From the NCBI GenBank assembly GCA_022511055.1, contig JAFLSH010000013.1:1-18910 (forward strand): DNA of 18,910 bases, given 5' to 3'. Below, piece after piece: positions 7,480 to 14,991 of this stretch. A model generated the notes under the pieces. It was not told the DNA's origin and ran no database searches. It worked only from the letters and a program-made list of their open reading frames with translations. The DNA comes from Prevotella sp. Its GTDB lineage: Bacteria > Bacteroidota > Bacteroidia > Bacteroidales > Bacteroidaceae. Each line of letters starts with the position of its first letter. The stretch's first letter is position 1. The translations under genes were made by a program, and so were the position numbers.

Positions 7480-8622
7480 TTAGACACGCATGAGTTCGCT
7501 GATAATCATGTCACTGACAAAGATACCCTGGCGTGTCAGCCGCAGATGACCATCCGTATGTGCCAGCAGCTGCTGGCTGATGAACGGCTCTGCCGCCCGT
7601 AGGCAGAACTGCCGGTCTGCCGTGCTGAGAGTGTCAAGGCAAAGTCCTTCGCAGGTGCGCAGACTCAGCATAACCGTGTCGTTATATCGGGTTGTTTCGT
7701 CTATCACTTCCTGTTCGGCATCAGGCTTTCCCTGCTCTATGCCTTCCATGTAGCGTTTAAGGTCGCTGACATTCCACCGGCGTGTAGCCAAGTCATAACT
7801 ATGGGCTGCTGCTCCCAGCCCGATGTAGGGTATGCCTGTCCAATAGCTGCTGTTGTGGCGGGAACGGAAAGACGGCATGCTGCCGGCTGGGTGTTGTTGG
7901 CCGGGTGTTGCTGCTTTTGCAAAGTTTGAGATTTCGTAATGCTCGAAACCGGCGGCGGCAAGGCGGTCAACGAGCGCATAGTACATCTCGCGCTCGGTCT
8001 CTTCGTCTACCACGTTGGTTAGCGCGGCCTTTTGCTCGTAGAGCGGGGTGCCTTCTTCATAGCTGAGGCAGTAGGCCGACAGATGCTCAGGCTTCAGAGC
8101 CAAAGCCTGACTGATGTCTTGTTGCCAGTCGGCGAGTGTCTCGCCGGGAAAGCCGTAAATCAGGTCTATGCTGATGTTGCCTATGCCTGCCGCGCGCAGC
8201 CGGCTGACAGCCTGCGCCACTTGGGCGGCCGAATGGCGGCGGCGGATAAACCGCAGGCGCTGGTCGTTGAAGGTTTGCGCCCCCATGCTGACACGGTTGA
8301 CTGGCAGCGAGCGCAGAAACGTGGCAAATGTCTCGGTCACATCATCAGGATTGCACTCGATGGTCACTTCCGCATCAGCTTTCACTTTGTAGTGTGTATA
8401 GATATGGTCGAAAAGCTGACTGAGCTGCTCCTGGGTCAGCTGCGAAGGGGTGCCGCCGCCCAGATAGATGGTGCCAATCTCCTCGGCCGATGGTCTCAAA
8501 TCCATCTCGCGGCAGAGGGCATCGACATATCGCTGGCGCCACTGAAGAGCCGTTGTCGAATAGAACGCACAATAACTGCAACGGCTTTTACAAAAGGGTA
8601 TATGTAAGTAAATTCCTGCCAT
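7480..8622 (-). CDS. hemW: HemW-like radical SAM protein (heme chaperone)
   Basis: A 380-residue radical SAM protein starting MAGIYLHIPFCKSRCSYC, with the CxxxCxxC cluster ligands at C11, C15 and C18. It has the YLGGGTPSQL SAM-binding motif, SMGAQTFND, and the DLIYGFPGET signature of the HemN/HemW group, plus a C-terminal HemW domain. Its length fits HemW (about 380) rather than HemN (about 450). HemW proteins were long called oxygen-independent coproporphyrinogen oxidase, but those studied act as heme-trafficking chaperones. The start at 8622 rather than an upstream in-frame ATG at 8751 is supported by the family N terminus and by a promoter element only 9 nt upstream. It is divergent from the EF-G2 gene. 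Confidence 0.94.
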   Translation of the reverse strand: MAGIYLHIPFCKSRCSYCAFYSTTALQWRQRYVDALCREMDLRPSAEEIGTIYLGGGTPSQLTQEQLSQLFDHIYTHYKVKADAEVTIECNPDDVTETFATFLRSLPVNRVSMGAQTFNDQRLRFIRRRHSAAQVAQAVSRLRAAGIGNISIDLIYGFPGETLADWQQDISQALALKPEHLSAYCLSYEEGTPLYEQKAALTNVVDEETEREMYYALVDRLAAAGFEHYEISNFAKAATPGQQHPAGSMPSFRSRHNSSYWTGIPYIGLGAAAHSYDLATRRWNVSDLKRYMEGIEQGKPDAEQEVIDETTRYNDTVMLSLRTCEGLCLDTLSTADRQFCLRAAEPFISQQLLAHTDGHLRLTRQGIFVSDMIISELMRV

Positions 8623-8630
8623 TTCTGCTG

Positions 8631-8661
8631 CAAAAGTACTAATATTGTTTAATATTTGAAA
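8631..8661 (-). promoter_or_regulatory. Predicted hemW promoter
   Basis: On the minus strand TACTTTTG (8638-8631) fits TAnnTTTG and is preceded, after 19 nt, by TTTC (8661-8658), three of four bases of the -33 element. The predicted leader is about 5 nt. It is back-to-back with the EF-G2 promoter. Confidence 0.6.
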
Positions 8662-8667
8662 GTTTTC

Positions 8668-8699
8668 TTTGGTGTTTTCACAAAAAGTGGCTAACTTTG
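8668..8699 (+). promoter_or_regulatory. Predicted promoter of the EF-G2-type gene
   Basis: TTTG (8668-8671), 20 nt, then TAACTTTG (8692-8699). It lies within the longest open frame of this gene, so translation must start downstream, at the ATG at 8753, leaving a leader of about 50 nt. TTTCACAAAAAG occurs twice here (8676-8687 and 8708-8719), flanking the -7 element, a possible regulator-binding repeat. Confidence 0.75.
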
Positions 8700-8752
8700 A
8701 TACCGATTTCACAAAAAGCAAGACAATTTTATTACCAAAATCTAAAAACAAT

Positions 8753-10912
8753 ATGAAAGTCTATCAGACAAACGAAATCAAAAACATCGCGCTGCTTGGC
8801 AGTGCGGGTAGTGGCAAGACAACTCTTGCCGAGGCAATGCTTTACGAAGCTGGTATTATCAAGCGCCGTGGCTCTGTGGAACAGAAGAACACTGTCAGCG
8901 ACTACTTCCCTGTGGAACAGGAGTACGGCTATTCGGTCTTCTCAACCGTACTTCACACCGAATGGAACGGCAAGAAGCTGAACATTATCGACTGTCCGGG
9001 GTCAGATGACTTTGTTGGCGGTGTTATCACTGCCCTGAATGTCACTGACCAGGCTGTCATTGTGGTGAACGGCCAGTACGGCCCGGAAGTAGGCACTATG
9101 AATGCTTTCCGTTACACGGAGAAGCTGGAGAAGCCTGTCATCTTCCTGGTAAACCAGCTCGACCGTGACAACTGCGACTTTGATGTCATTCTGTCAAACC
9201 TGAAAGAAGTGTACGGCCCGAAGTGTGTGCCCGTGCAGTACCCCATTGCCACTGGTGCCGGTTTCAATGCGGTCATTGATGTGCTGCTGATGAAGAAGTA
9301 CTCGTGGAAACCTGAGGGTGGAGCGCCCATTATTGAGGATATCCCTGCCGACCAGATGGAAAAGGCACAGGAATTGCATGCCGCCTTGGTTGAGGCTGCC
9401 GCCGCCAATGATGACACGCTGATGGAGAAGTTCTTCGAGAGCGAGCATCTGTCTGAAGACGAGATGCGTGAAGGCATCCGCAAGGGTCTTGTAACCCGTA
9501 GCATCTATCCCGTGTTCTGCGTTTGCGCAGGCAAGGATATGGGTGTCCGCCGCCTGATGGAGTTCCTTGGCAATGTCGTTCCATTCGTGAGCGATATGCC
9601 GAAGGTGAAGAACGTGGCTGGCCAGGAAGTGGCCGCTGATGTTTCAGCTCCCGTTTCGCTCTATTTCTTCAAGACAGGTATCGAGCCCCACATTGGCGAA
9701 GTGTCTTATTTCAAGGTCATGAGCGGTACGGTGAAGAGCGGTGATGACCTGACTAACGCAGACCGCGGCTCAAAGGAGCGCATAGGCACGCTCTATGCCT
9801 GCGCCGGTGTCAACCGTATTCAGGTTGACCAGCTGGCAGCTGGAGATATCGGCTGCACCGTGAAGCTGAAGGATGTAAAGACAGGCAACACGCTGAACGC
9901 CAAGGAACTGGACTACAAGTTCAACTTCATTAAGTATCCCAACTCTAAGTTCTCTCGCGCCATCAAGGCCGTAAACGAGGCTGAGACAGAGAAGATGATG
10001 GCTGCCCTGACCAGAATGCGCCAGGAAGACCCGACTTGGGTGGTTGAGCAGTCGAAGGAGTTGCGCCAGATTATTGTTCACGGTCAGGGTGAGTTCCACC
10101 TGCGCACTTTGAAGTGGCGTTTGGAGAACAACGAGAAGATTAACATTGAGTACGTGGAGCCGAAGATTCCCTATCGTGAGACTATCACGAAGATGTCTCG
10201 TGCCGACTATCGCCACAAGAAGCAGTCTGGTGGTGCAGGCCAGTTCGGTGAGGTGCATCTCATTGTTGAGCCTTACACAGATGGCATGGAAGACCCGACT
10301 TCGTTCAAGATTAACGGTCAGGAGTTCAAGATGAACATCAAGGGCAAGGAAGAAGTGCAGCTTGAATGGGGCGGTAAGCTCGTGTTCATCAACTCTGTGG
10401 TTGGTGGTGCCATTGATGTGCGTTTCATGCCTGCTATTCTGAAGGGTGTCATGGAGCGCATGGAGCAAGGCCCGCTCACTGGCTCATACGCCCGTGATGT
10501 GCGTGTCATTGTCTATGATGGTAAGATGCACCCCGTTGACTCTAACGAATTGTCGTTCATGCTGGCTGCCCGTAACGCCTTCTCGGCTGCCTTCCGTGAG
10601 GCAGGCCCGAAGGTGCTGGAGCCCATCTATGACCTGGAAGTGCTGGTGCCCGCCGACTACATGGGCGATGTGATGTCTGACTTGCAGGGTCGCCGTGCCA
10701 TTATCATGGGTATGGACTCTGAGGCTGGCTATCAGAAGCTGTCTGCCAAGATTCCTCTGAAGGAGCTGGCAAGCTACTCGATTGCCCTCAGCTCGCTGAC
10801 GGGTGGCCGTGCTTCGTTCTCGACCAGTTTCAGCAGCTACGAACTCGTGCCAAACGATATCCAGCAAGAACTCATCAAGCAGCATGAGGCAGAGATGAAG
10901 GAAGAGGATTAA
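8753..10912 (+). CDS. fusA2: EF-G paralogue, EF-G2 type (GTPase-defective)
   Basis: A 719-residue protein with the five-domain EF-G layout: G domain; domain II; domain III with EEDPTWVVEQSKELRQ and GQGEFHL; domain IV with GGAGQFGEVHL and a tip loop containing MHPVDSNE; and domain V with ILEPIYDLEV-like residues, QGRR and SYELVP. The G domain departs from canonical EF-G: the P-loop is GSAGSGKTT (16-24), switch I lacks the RGITI motif and reads EYGYS near 57-61, the DxPGH motif is DCPGS with Ser84 replacing the catalytic His, and NKxD is NQLD (134-137). This matches the EF-G2 (FusA2) described in Bacteroides thetaiotaomicron, reported to promote translocation without GTP hydrolysis and to be needed during carbon starvation and gut colonisation. 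It is monocistronic and is not in the str operon. Assignment to EF-G2 rests on these motifs and remembered similarity. Confidence 0.93.
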   Translation: MKVYQTNEIKNIALLGSAGSGKTTLAEAMLYEAGIIKRRGSVEQKNTVSDYFPVEQEYGYSVFSTVLHTEWNGKKLNIIDCPGSDDFVGGVITALNVTDQAVIVVNGQYGPEVGTMNAFRYTEKLEKPVIFLVNQLDRDNCDFDVILSNLKEVYGPKCVPVQYPIATGAGFNAVIDVLLMKKYSWKPEGGAPIIEDIPADQMEKAQELHAALVEAAAANDDTLMEKFFESEHLSEDEMREGIRKGLVTRSIYPVFCVCAGKDMGVRRLMEFLGNVVPFVSDMPKVKNVAGQEVAADVSAPVSLYFFKTGIEPHIGEVSYFKVMSGTVKSGDDLTNADRGSKERIGTLYACAGVNRIQVDQLAAGDIGCTVKLKDVKTGNTLNAKELDYKFNFIKYPNSKFSRAIKAVNEAETEKMMAALTRMRQEDPTWVVEQSKELRQIIVHGQGEFHLRTLKWRLENNEKINIEYVEPKIPYRETITKMSRADYRHKKQSGGAGQFGEVHLIVEPYTDGMEDPTSFKINGQEFKMNIKGKEEVQLEWGGKLVFINSVVGGAIDVRFMPAILKGVMERMEQGPLTGSYARDVRVIVYDGKMHPVDSNELSFMLAARNAFSAAFREAGPKVLEPIYDLEVLVPADYMGDVMSDLQGRRAIIMGMDSEAGYQKLSAKIPLKELASYSIALSSLTGGRASFSTSFSSYELVPNDIQQELIKQHEAEMKEED

Positions 10913-10940
10913 GTTAGCATTCCCGGAGATGGGAGCAAGG

Positions 10941-10991
10941 AAAGAGCCTTTTCGAAACCAGACTTAGGGTTTCTGAAAAGGCTCTTTTCGT
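10941..10991 (+). terminator. Terminator between convergent EF-G2 and kinase genes
   Basis: A long hairpin: a 13-bp stem AAAGAGCCTTTTC (10941-10953) with GAAAAGGCTCTTT (10975-10987), then a one-base bulge, then GAAACC/GGTTTC (10954-10959 with 10968-10973) around an 8-nt loop. TTTTCGTTG follows the stem. It ends 10-14 nt before the stop codon of the minus-strand kinase gene and could end transcription from both sides. Confidence 0.9.
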
Positions 10992-11000
10992 TGTATTTGC

Positions 11001-12779
11001 CTATTTGATGGGAATAATCAGAATCATGCGGGTGCCATTGTGGTAGTCTTTGTCAATGTCAAGCGTACCGCCGAGCAGAATGGCAATCTTACGGCTCATA
11101 GACAAACCGATGCCCAAGCCTTGTTTGAAGGAATCCAACTTATAGAAATGCTCAAACACTTGTTCGCTGCGTTCCTCTGGAATGCCGATGCCAGTATCTG
11201 TAACGGCGAAGTACATCTTGCTATCGTCAGCGTTCTTGCTGACCGAAAGTTCGACTTGCCCCTTTTCTGTGAACTTCAAGGCATTGCTCAGCAACTGCTG
11301 AAGAATGCGCTCAATGGCATTCTGATTACTTTGTATGACAAAATCGTTTGACAGGCTGGATAGGAAGCTGAGCGCCAGCCGCCCCTTGTTGCTATCTTCC
11401 TCTGTTTTCTCCATCAGCTGGCGGCAGAAATCGTTGACGACAATCAGGTCATCTCGGCGATAGCGCTCCCTGGTCTCATCTAAGGAGACTTCCAACAAGT
11501 CATTGACAATGTCGATAATGGCAGCGGTGTTCTGTTCGATGGCCTGCAGCAGTGTGGTGCGCTCCTTTTTCTCTAATTCAAACCGGGGGTTACTGACAAC
11601 CTGGGCGTAGCCCGTAATGATGTTCAGCGGGGTGCGCACTTCATGGCTGATGTGCTTGATGAAGTTGTTCTTCATGCGCTCTGACTCCTTTGCTTCATTA
11701 AGCGCCGCTTCCAGCTGCTCGTTCTGACTGAGGATTTGCTTCTGATGGCGCCGATGGCTGAAATAGCGGGAGATAATCAGCATGAGAGCCACTACCAGCA
11801 GGGCGATAACGGCAGTCAGCCAAAATTCGCGCTCCCTTGCCGCTTTTTCGTTGAGCTTGGCAACATCTATGGCCGTGTTGATTTCATTGATGTTGTTGAA
11901 AAGCAGGTCATTGTTGAGCGAGTCGCGGAGTTCTCTCCGTCTGGCCGTTTCCTTCACTGCCAGCTCATAGTACCCCATCATCTCGTAAATCCGAACACGG
12001 ATATCGCAGCGCCTGATATCATCATAATCCTGCGATTCCTTGTTGAGCAGCCACAGCGCTTCATTGTATTTGCCGTTGAAGGCATCTTCCATGGCTTGCA
12101 GGACATGCTCTCCGTTATGGTCGAGCAGGGCACTGCGCTTGGAGTAGTCAGACAGCTCTCGCAAGTTCTCGAAAAATGCCTCTTTTTCTCCACTAAAGAA
12201 CAATATCTGCCCCTTGGTAGTGAGATACACTTTATAGTAGAGCGAATCATGTGAAATAACATGCCCCATCTGGTCAATCCACTGCTTTGCCTCGTCAATA
12301 TCCCGCGTGGTGGTGATGGCGGCCAGCTGTGAGTAAAGGTGAGCCAACCCCGTGCTGTCTTTGGCGTTGATGTTCTTGAGCGCTTCCTGATAGTAGTGTA
12401 TGGATATGCGATAGTTGCCTCTCAGCTCGAAGATGTTGGCCAGCGACATATAGGGCAGTTCGTAGTACTTGCTGTCACTGGCTTTCATGTCTTCAAGCAG
12501 GTTGCTGGCTTTCACGATGGCTTTATAGGAATATCCATGCTCTGCATCATAGAAAATCTCGTTCTGCCGAATCTTGTAATAGGAGAGCATTTCGCCCTTT
12601 TTCAGAAAATTACTCTGCAACTGCTCGGAAGTCTTATAGAACTCCTCCGCCCTGTCTGTGCTGAACAACTGGTAATAGCGGTGGTAAAGGGCGAGATGGG
12701 CAGAGTCTGTATTTTCCTTCGCCGATGCTGCAAAGGCGAGAAACAATCCGACCAACAAAATGAGCATTTTGCGAGTCAT
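11001..12779 (-). CDS. TPR sensor histidine kinase (second of a tandem pair)
   Basis: A 592-residue membrane kinase. It has a signal peptide with probable cleavage after AASA (about residue 20); a periplasmic helical region with TPR-like repeats (about 25-300; NYRISIHYYQEALKN is one clear example); a single transmembrane helix (about 321-338); a short coiled linker; HisKA with phosphoacceptor H379 in ISHEVRTPLN; and a HATPase domain with N box LLSNALKF, G1 DTGIGIP and G2 LGIGLSMS. There is no receiver or DNA-binding domain and no adjacent response regulator. It begins 34 nt downstream of its paralogue, with no promoter of the local type between them, so the pair is probably an operon. The signal sensed is unknown. 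A start at codon 5 (MLILLV) is possible. Confidence 0.92.
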   Translation of the reverse strand: MTRKMLILLVGLFLAFAASAKENTDSAHLALYHRYYQLFSTDRAEEFYKTSEQLQSNFLKKGEMLSYYKIRQNEIFYDAEHGYSYKAIVKASNLLEDMKASDSKYYELPYMSLANIFELRGNYRISIHYYQEALKNINAKDSTGLAHLYSQLAAITTTRDIDEAKQWIDQMGHVISHDSLYYKVYLTTKGQILFFSGEKEAFFENLRELSDYSKRSALLDHNGEHVLQAMEDAFNGKYNEALWLLNKESQDYDDIRRCDIRVRIYEMMGYYELAVKETARRRELRDSLNNDLLFNNINEINTAIDVAKLNEKAAREREFWLTAVIALLVVALMLIISRYFSHRRHQKQILSQNEQLEAALNEAKESERMKNNFIKHISHEVRTPLNIITGYAQVVSNPRFELEKKERTTLLQAIEQNTAAIIDIVNDLLEVSLDETRERYRRDDLIVVNDFCRQLMEKTEEDSNKGRLALSFLSSLSNDFVIQSNQNAIERILQQLLSNALKFTEKGQVELSVSKNADDSKMYFAVTDTGIGIPEERSEQVFEHFYKLDSFKQGLGIGLSMSRKIAILLGGTLDIDKDYHNGTRMILIIPIK

Positions 12780-12813
12780 ACCAATCGTTATTTAAGATAC
12801 ATACAATAGTGCA

Positions 12814-14595
12814 TTACTTGGCAGGGATAGTCAGAATCATGCGCGTACCATTGTGGTATTCCTTGTCGATGTTAAGTGTGCCGCCTAACAGGATGGCAAT
12901 CTTACGACTCATAGACAGGCCGATGCCAAGCCCTTGCTTGAAGGAGTCTAACTTGTAGAAATGCTCGAATATTTGTTCGTGGCGGTCTTCTGGGATGCCT
13001 ATGCCCGTGTCTGCAACGGCGAAGTGCATGCTGTTTCCATCTGCACTCTTGTAGATAGCCAGTTCGACTTGCCCCTCATCCGTGAACTTCAGGGCATTGT
13101 TGAGCAGTTGCTGAAGTATGCGTTCCAGACCGCTTTGGTTGCTCGTTATGGTGAACTTATCAGGCAGCTCGCTCTTGAAACAGAGCTTCAGGCGGCCCTT
13201 GTTGGCCGTTTCCGCCTCTGACATGATGCGGCGGCAGAAGGCATTGACGGCAATCTCATCATCTCGGCGGTAGCGTTCCTTGCTCTCTTCCTGGGACACT
13301 TCCAGCAAGTCATCAATGATATCGGTAATGGCTACCGTGTTCTTCTCTATGGCCTTCAGCAGCGTGTCGCGCTCTTCTTTCTCCAGTTCAAACTCGGGAT
13401 TGCTGACGATTTGGACATAGCCGGTGATGATGTTCAGCGGGGTGCGCACTTCATGGCTGATGTGCCTGATGAAGATGTTCTTCATGCGCTCAGACTCCTT
13501 GGCTTCATCGAGCGCAATCTCCAGTTGCTCGTTCTGCCTGACGATTCGCCTCTGGTAGCGCCGGTGGGTGATATAGCGGGATGCGCTCAGACCGAGGGCG
13601 ACTATCAGCAGAATGATGACGGCGGTCAGCCACAGCTCGCGTTCCTTTGAGGCTTTCTCGCTGATTCTGGCAATGCCCGCGGCCGCGTTGATTTCGTTAA
13701 TGTTGCTGAAAAGCAGGTCATTGCTGAGCGAATCCAGCAGGTCTCTGCGCTTGTCTGTCTCTTCCAGTGCCTTGGGGTATTGCCCCATCATCTCATAGAC
13801 TCTAATCCTGATATCGTAGCACTGAATAGCATCATAGTCCTGTGTCTTTTCATCGAGCAGCTGCAAGGCTTCTTCATACTTGCCGAGGAAGGCGGCATCC
13901 ATGAGTTTTATGACATGGTCTCCAAACGGATAAGCCGAGGCGTTCTTGTATCCTTTTACGGCTTCATCAAGTTCGCGCCTGGTTTCAAAGTACTCTTTCT
14001 TCTCTCCCTTGAAGAATTGTATTCGCGCCTTATGCACAAGATAGGGCTTGTAATCCAATGACGTAGGCGTGAGCATGCTGCCCATGCGCTCGTTCCAGTA
14101 CCATGCCTTATCCGGGTCGCGCGTAATGTTGGCAGCCGCCAGCTGGGCATATATATTGGCAAGCCCGGCGCTGTCGGTGGGGGCTGTGTTGTCGAGTGAT
14201 TCCTGATAGTAGTGCAGGGCCATTCGGAAGTTGCCCTGCTGCTCAAAGATGTGGCCTAAGGCGAGATAGACAATGTCATACCGCTTCTCATCGCTCTCTT
14301 TCATCTCTTCCAGCAAGTCGTTGGCCTTCTTGATTGCCTTGTAAGTCTCGCCATGCTCTGAATCGTAGAATATCTCGTTTTGCCGCATCATGTAATAATA
14401 TGCAAATTCCCCCCTGTCGAAATGGTATTTGCACAATAGCTCCGAGTATTTGTAAAACTCTTCCGCATTGTCCGTGTTGTATAGCCGATAGTATTCGCGG
14501 GCAATGTTGATAATGGCAGAATCTGGGTCTTCCTTTGCCGATATTGTAAGGGCAAAGAAGAGTCCGGCCATCATCAAGAAAAGTTTACGAATCAT
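12814..14595 (-). CDS. TPR sensor histidine kinase (first of a tandem pair)
   Basis: A 593-residue paralogue of the next gene, with the same layout: signal peptide ending near TISA; periplasmic TPR-like helices (NFRMALHYYQESLDN); one transmembrane helix near 323-341; HisKA with H381 in ISHEVRTPLN; and HATPase with LLNNALKF, DTGIGIP and LGIGLSMS. The kinase halves of the two proteins are very alike, including a 39-bp identical DNA tract around the H box, while the sensor halves differ much more. It has its own promoter and a leader of about 38 nt. No response regulator is adjacent on this strand. The nearest regulator gene (16587) belongs to a divergent two-component operon. Confidence 0.92.
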   Translation of the reverse strand: MIRKLFLMMAGLFFALTISAKEDPDSAIINIAREYYRLYNTDNAEEFYKYSELLCKYHFDRGEFAYYYMMRQNEIFYDSEHGETYKAIKKANDLLEEMKESDEKRYDIVYLALGHIFEQQGNFRMALHYYQESLDNTAPTDSAGLANIYAQLAAANITRDPDKAWYWNERMGSMLTPTSLDYKPYLVHKARIQFFKGEKKEYFETRRELDEAVKGYKNASAYPFGDHVIKLMDAAFLGKYEEALQLLDEKTQDYDAIQCYDIRIRVYEMMGQYPKALEETDKRRDLLDSLSNDLLFSNINEINAAAGIARISEKASKERELWLTAVIILLIVALGLSASRYITHRRYQRRIVRQNEQLEIALDEAKESERMKNIFIRHISHEVRTPLNIITGYVQIVSNPEFELEKEERDTLLKAIEKNTVAITDIIDDLLEVSQEESKERYRRDDEIAVNAFCRRIMSEAETANKGRLKLCFKSELPDKFTITSNQSGLERILQQLLNNALKFTDEGQVELAIYKSADGNSMHFAVADTGIGIPEDRHEQIFEHFYKLDSFKQGLGIGLSMSRKIAILLGGTLNIDKEYHNGTRMILTIPAK

Positions 14596-14637
14596 GTTTA
14601 TGGTTTCCTAAATGCTAAATGTTGACAAAAATCAGTG

Positions 14638-14669
14638 CAAAGGTACGAATTTTTGGCAAATCTGGCAAA
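14638..14669 (-). promoter_or_regulatory. Predicted promoter of the tandem kinase operon
   Basis: On the minus strand TTTG (14669-14666), 20 nt, then TACCTTTG (14645-14638): a full match to the local consensus. Transcription would start near 14634, about 38 nt before the ATG at 14595. Confidence 0.75.
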
Positions 14670-14753
14670 TTTTTCAGCCTCTTTATGCGCCTGCGCTTGT
14701 AGAAATCTCTGTAAAGTGTGTTAGATTCTCTTTTTTCTGTTCGTTATTTGGCA

Positions 14754-14766
14754 TGTAAACTTTACA
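14754..14766. promoter_or_regulatory. Candidate operator palindrome
   Basis: TGTAAA-C-TTTACA is a perfect inverted repeat with 6-bp arms. A related half-site TGTAAAGT lies 44 bp upstream (14710-14717), and its 8 bases are the reverse complement of ACTTTACA at 14759-14766. The site lies between two divergent promoters, a sensible place for a dimeric regulator. Which protein binds is unknown. Confidence 0.4.
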
Positions 14767-14803
14767 ATCTCGGGCGCACTCGCTTCCGAAACGGCTTGTT
14801 GCG

Positions 14804-14827
14804 GGTCATGTGGTCATGTGGTCATGT
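14804..14827. repeat. Three tandem copies of GGTCATGT
   Basis: The 8-bp unit GGTCATGT occurs three times without interruption. Related CATGTGGCGGC follows at 14839-14849. This could be a slippage-prone tract or a leftover of local duplication; it lies in non-coding DNA about 165 bp before the kinase start. Confidence 0.8.
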
Positions 14828-14955
14828 GGCGGCGAAGCCATGTGGCGGCATGATGGTGATGCGGCTTTTTGAAAGTGCGTAAGTTTTATATAATCAACTA
14901 AAAATACATTTATCTGTTAAATATGACAAATTTAGCGGAAATAATTAACTTAAAA

Positions 14956-14987
14956 TATGGCGGGTTTTAAGAATTGCTGTATCTTTG
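14956..14987 (+). promoter_or_regulatory. Predicted promoter of the RprX/RprY-like operon
   Basis: TATCTTTG (14980-14987) is preceded after 20 nt by TATG (14956-14959), three of four bases of the -33 TTTG. Only CAGC separates the -7 element from the ATG at 14992, so the predicted start site (near 14991) lies at the start codon and the mRNA would be leaderless. Confidence 0.65.
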
Positions 14988-14991
14988 CAGC

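Larger units (their letters stand above)
14596..14991. other. 396-bp intergenic regulatory region
   Basis: This gap between divergent signalling operons holds no convincing gene. From left to right it contains the kinase promoter (14638-14669), a TGTAAAGT half-site (14710-14717), a 13-bp palindrome TGTAAACTTTACA (14754-14766), three copies of GGTCATGT (14804-14827) followed by GGCGGC/CATGTGGCGGC segments, then a strongly AT-rich stretch (about 14880-14960) leading into the rprX-like promoter. It is far longer than needed for the two promoters. Confidence 0.7.

Noticed and set aside
8623..8751. Longer N terminus for HemW
   Set aside because: The extension contains the hemW promoter elements and overlaps the divergent EF-G2 promoter; the family N terminus starts at MAGIYLHIPFC.
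14974..14991. TTG start for the rprX-like kinase
   Set aside because: The codons coincide with the -7 element TATCTTTG, and the ATG at 14992 starts a typical charged-then-hydrophobic membrane anchor.
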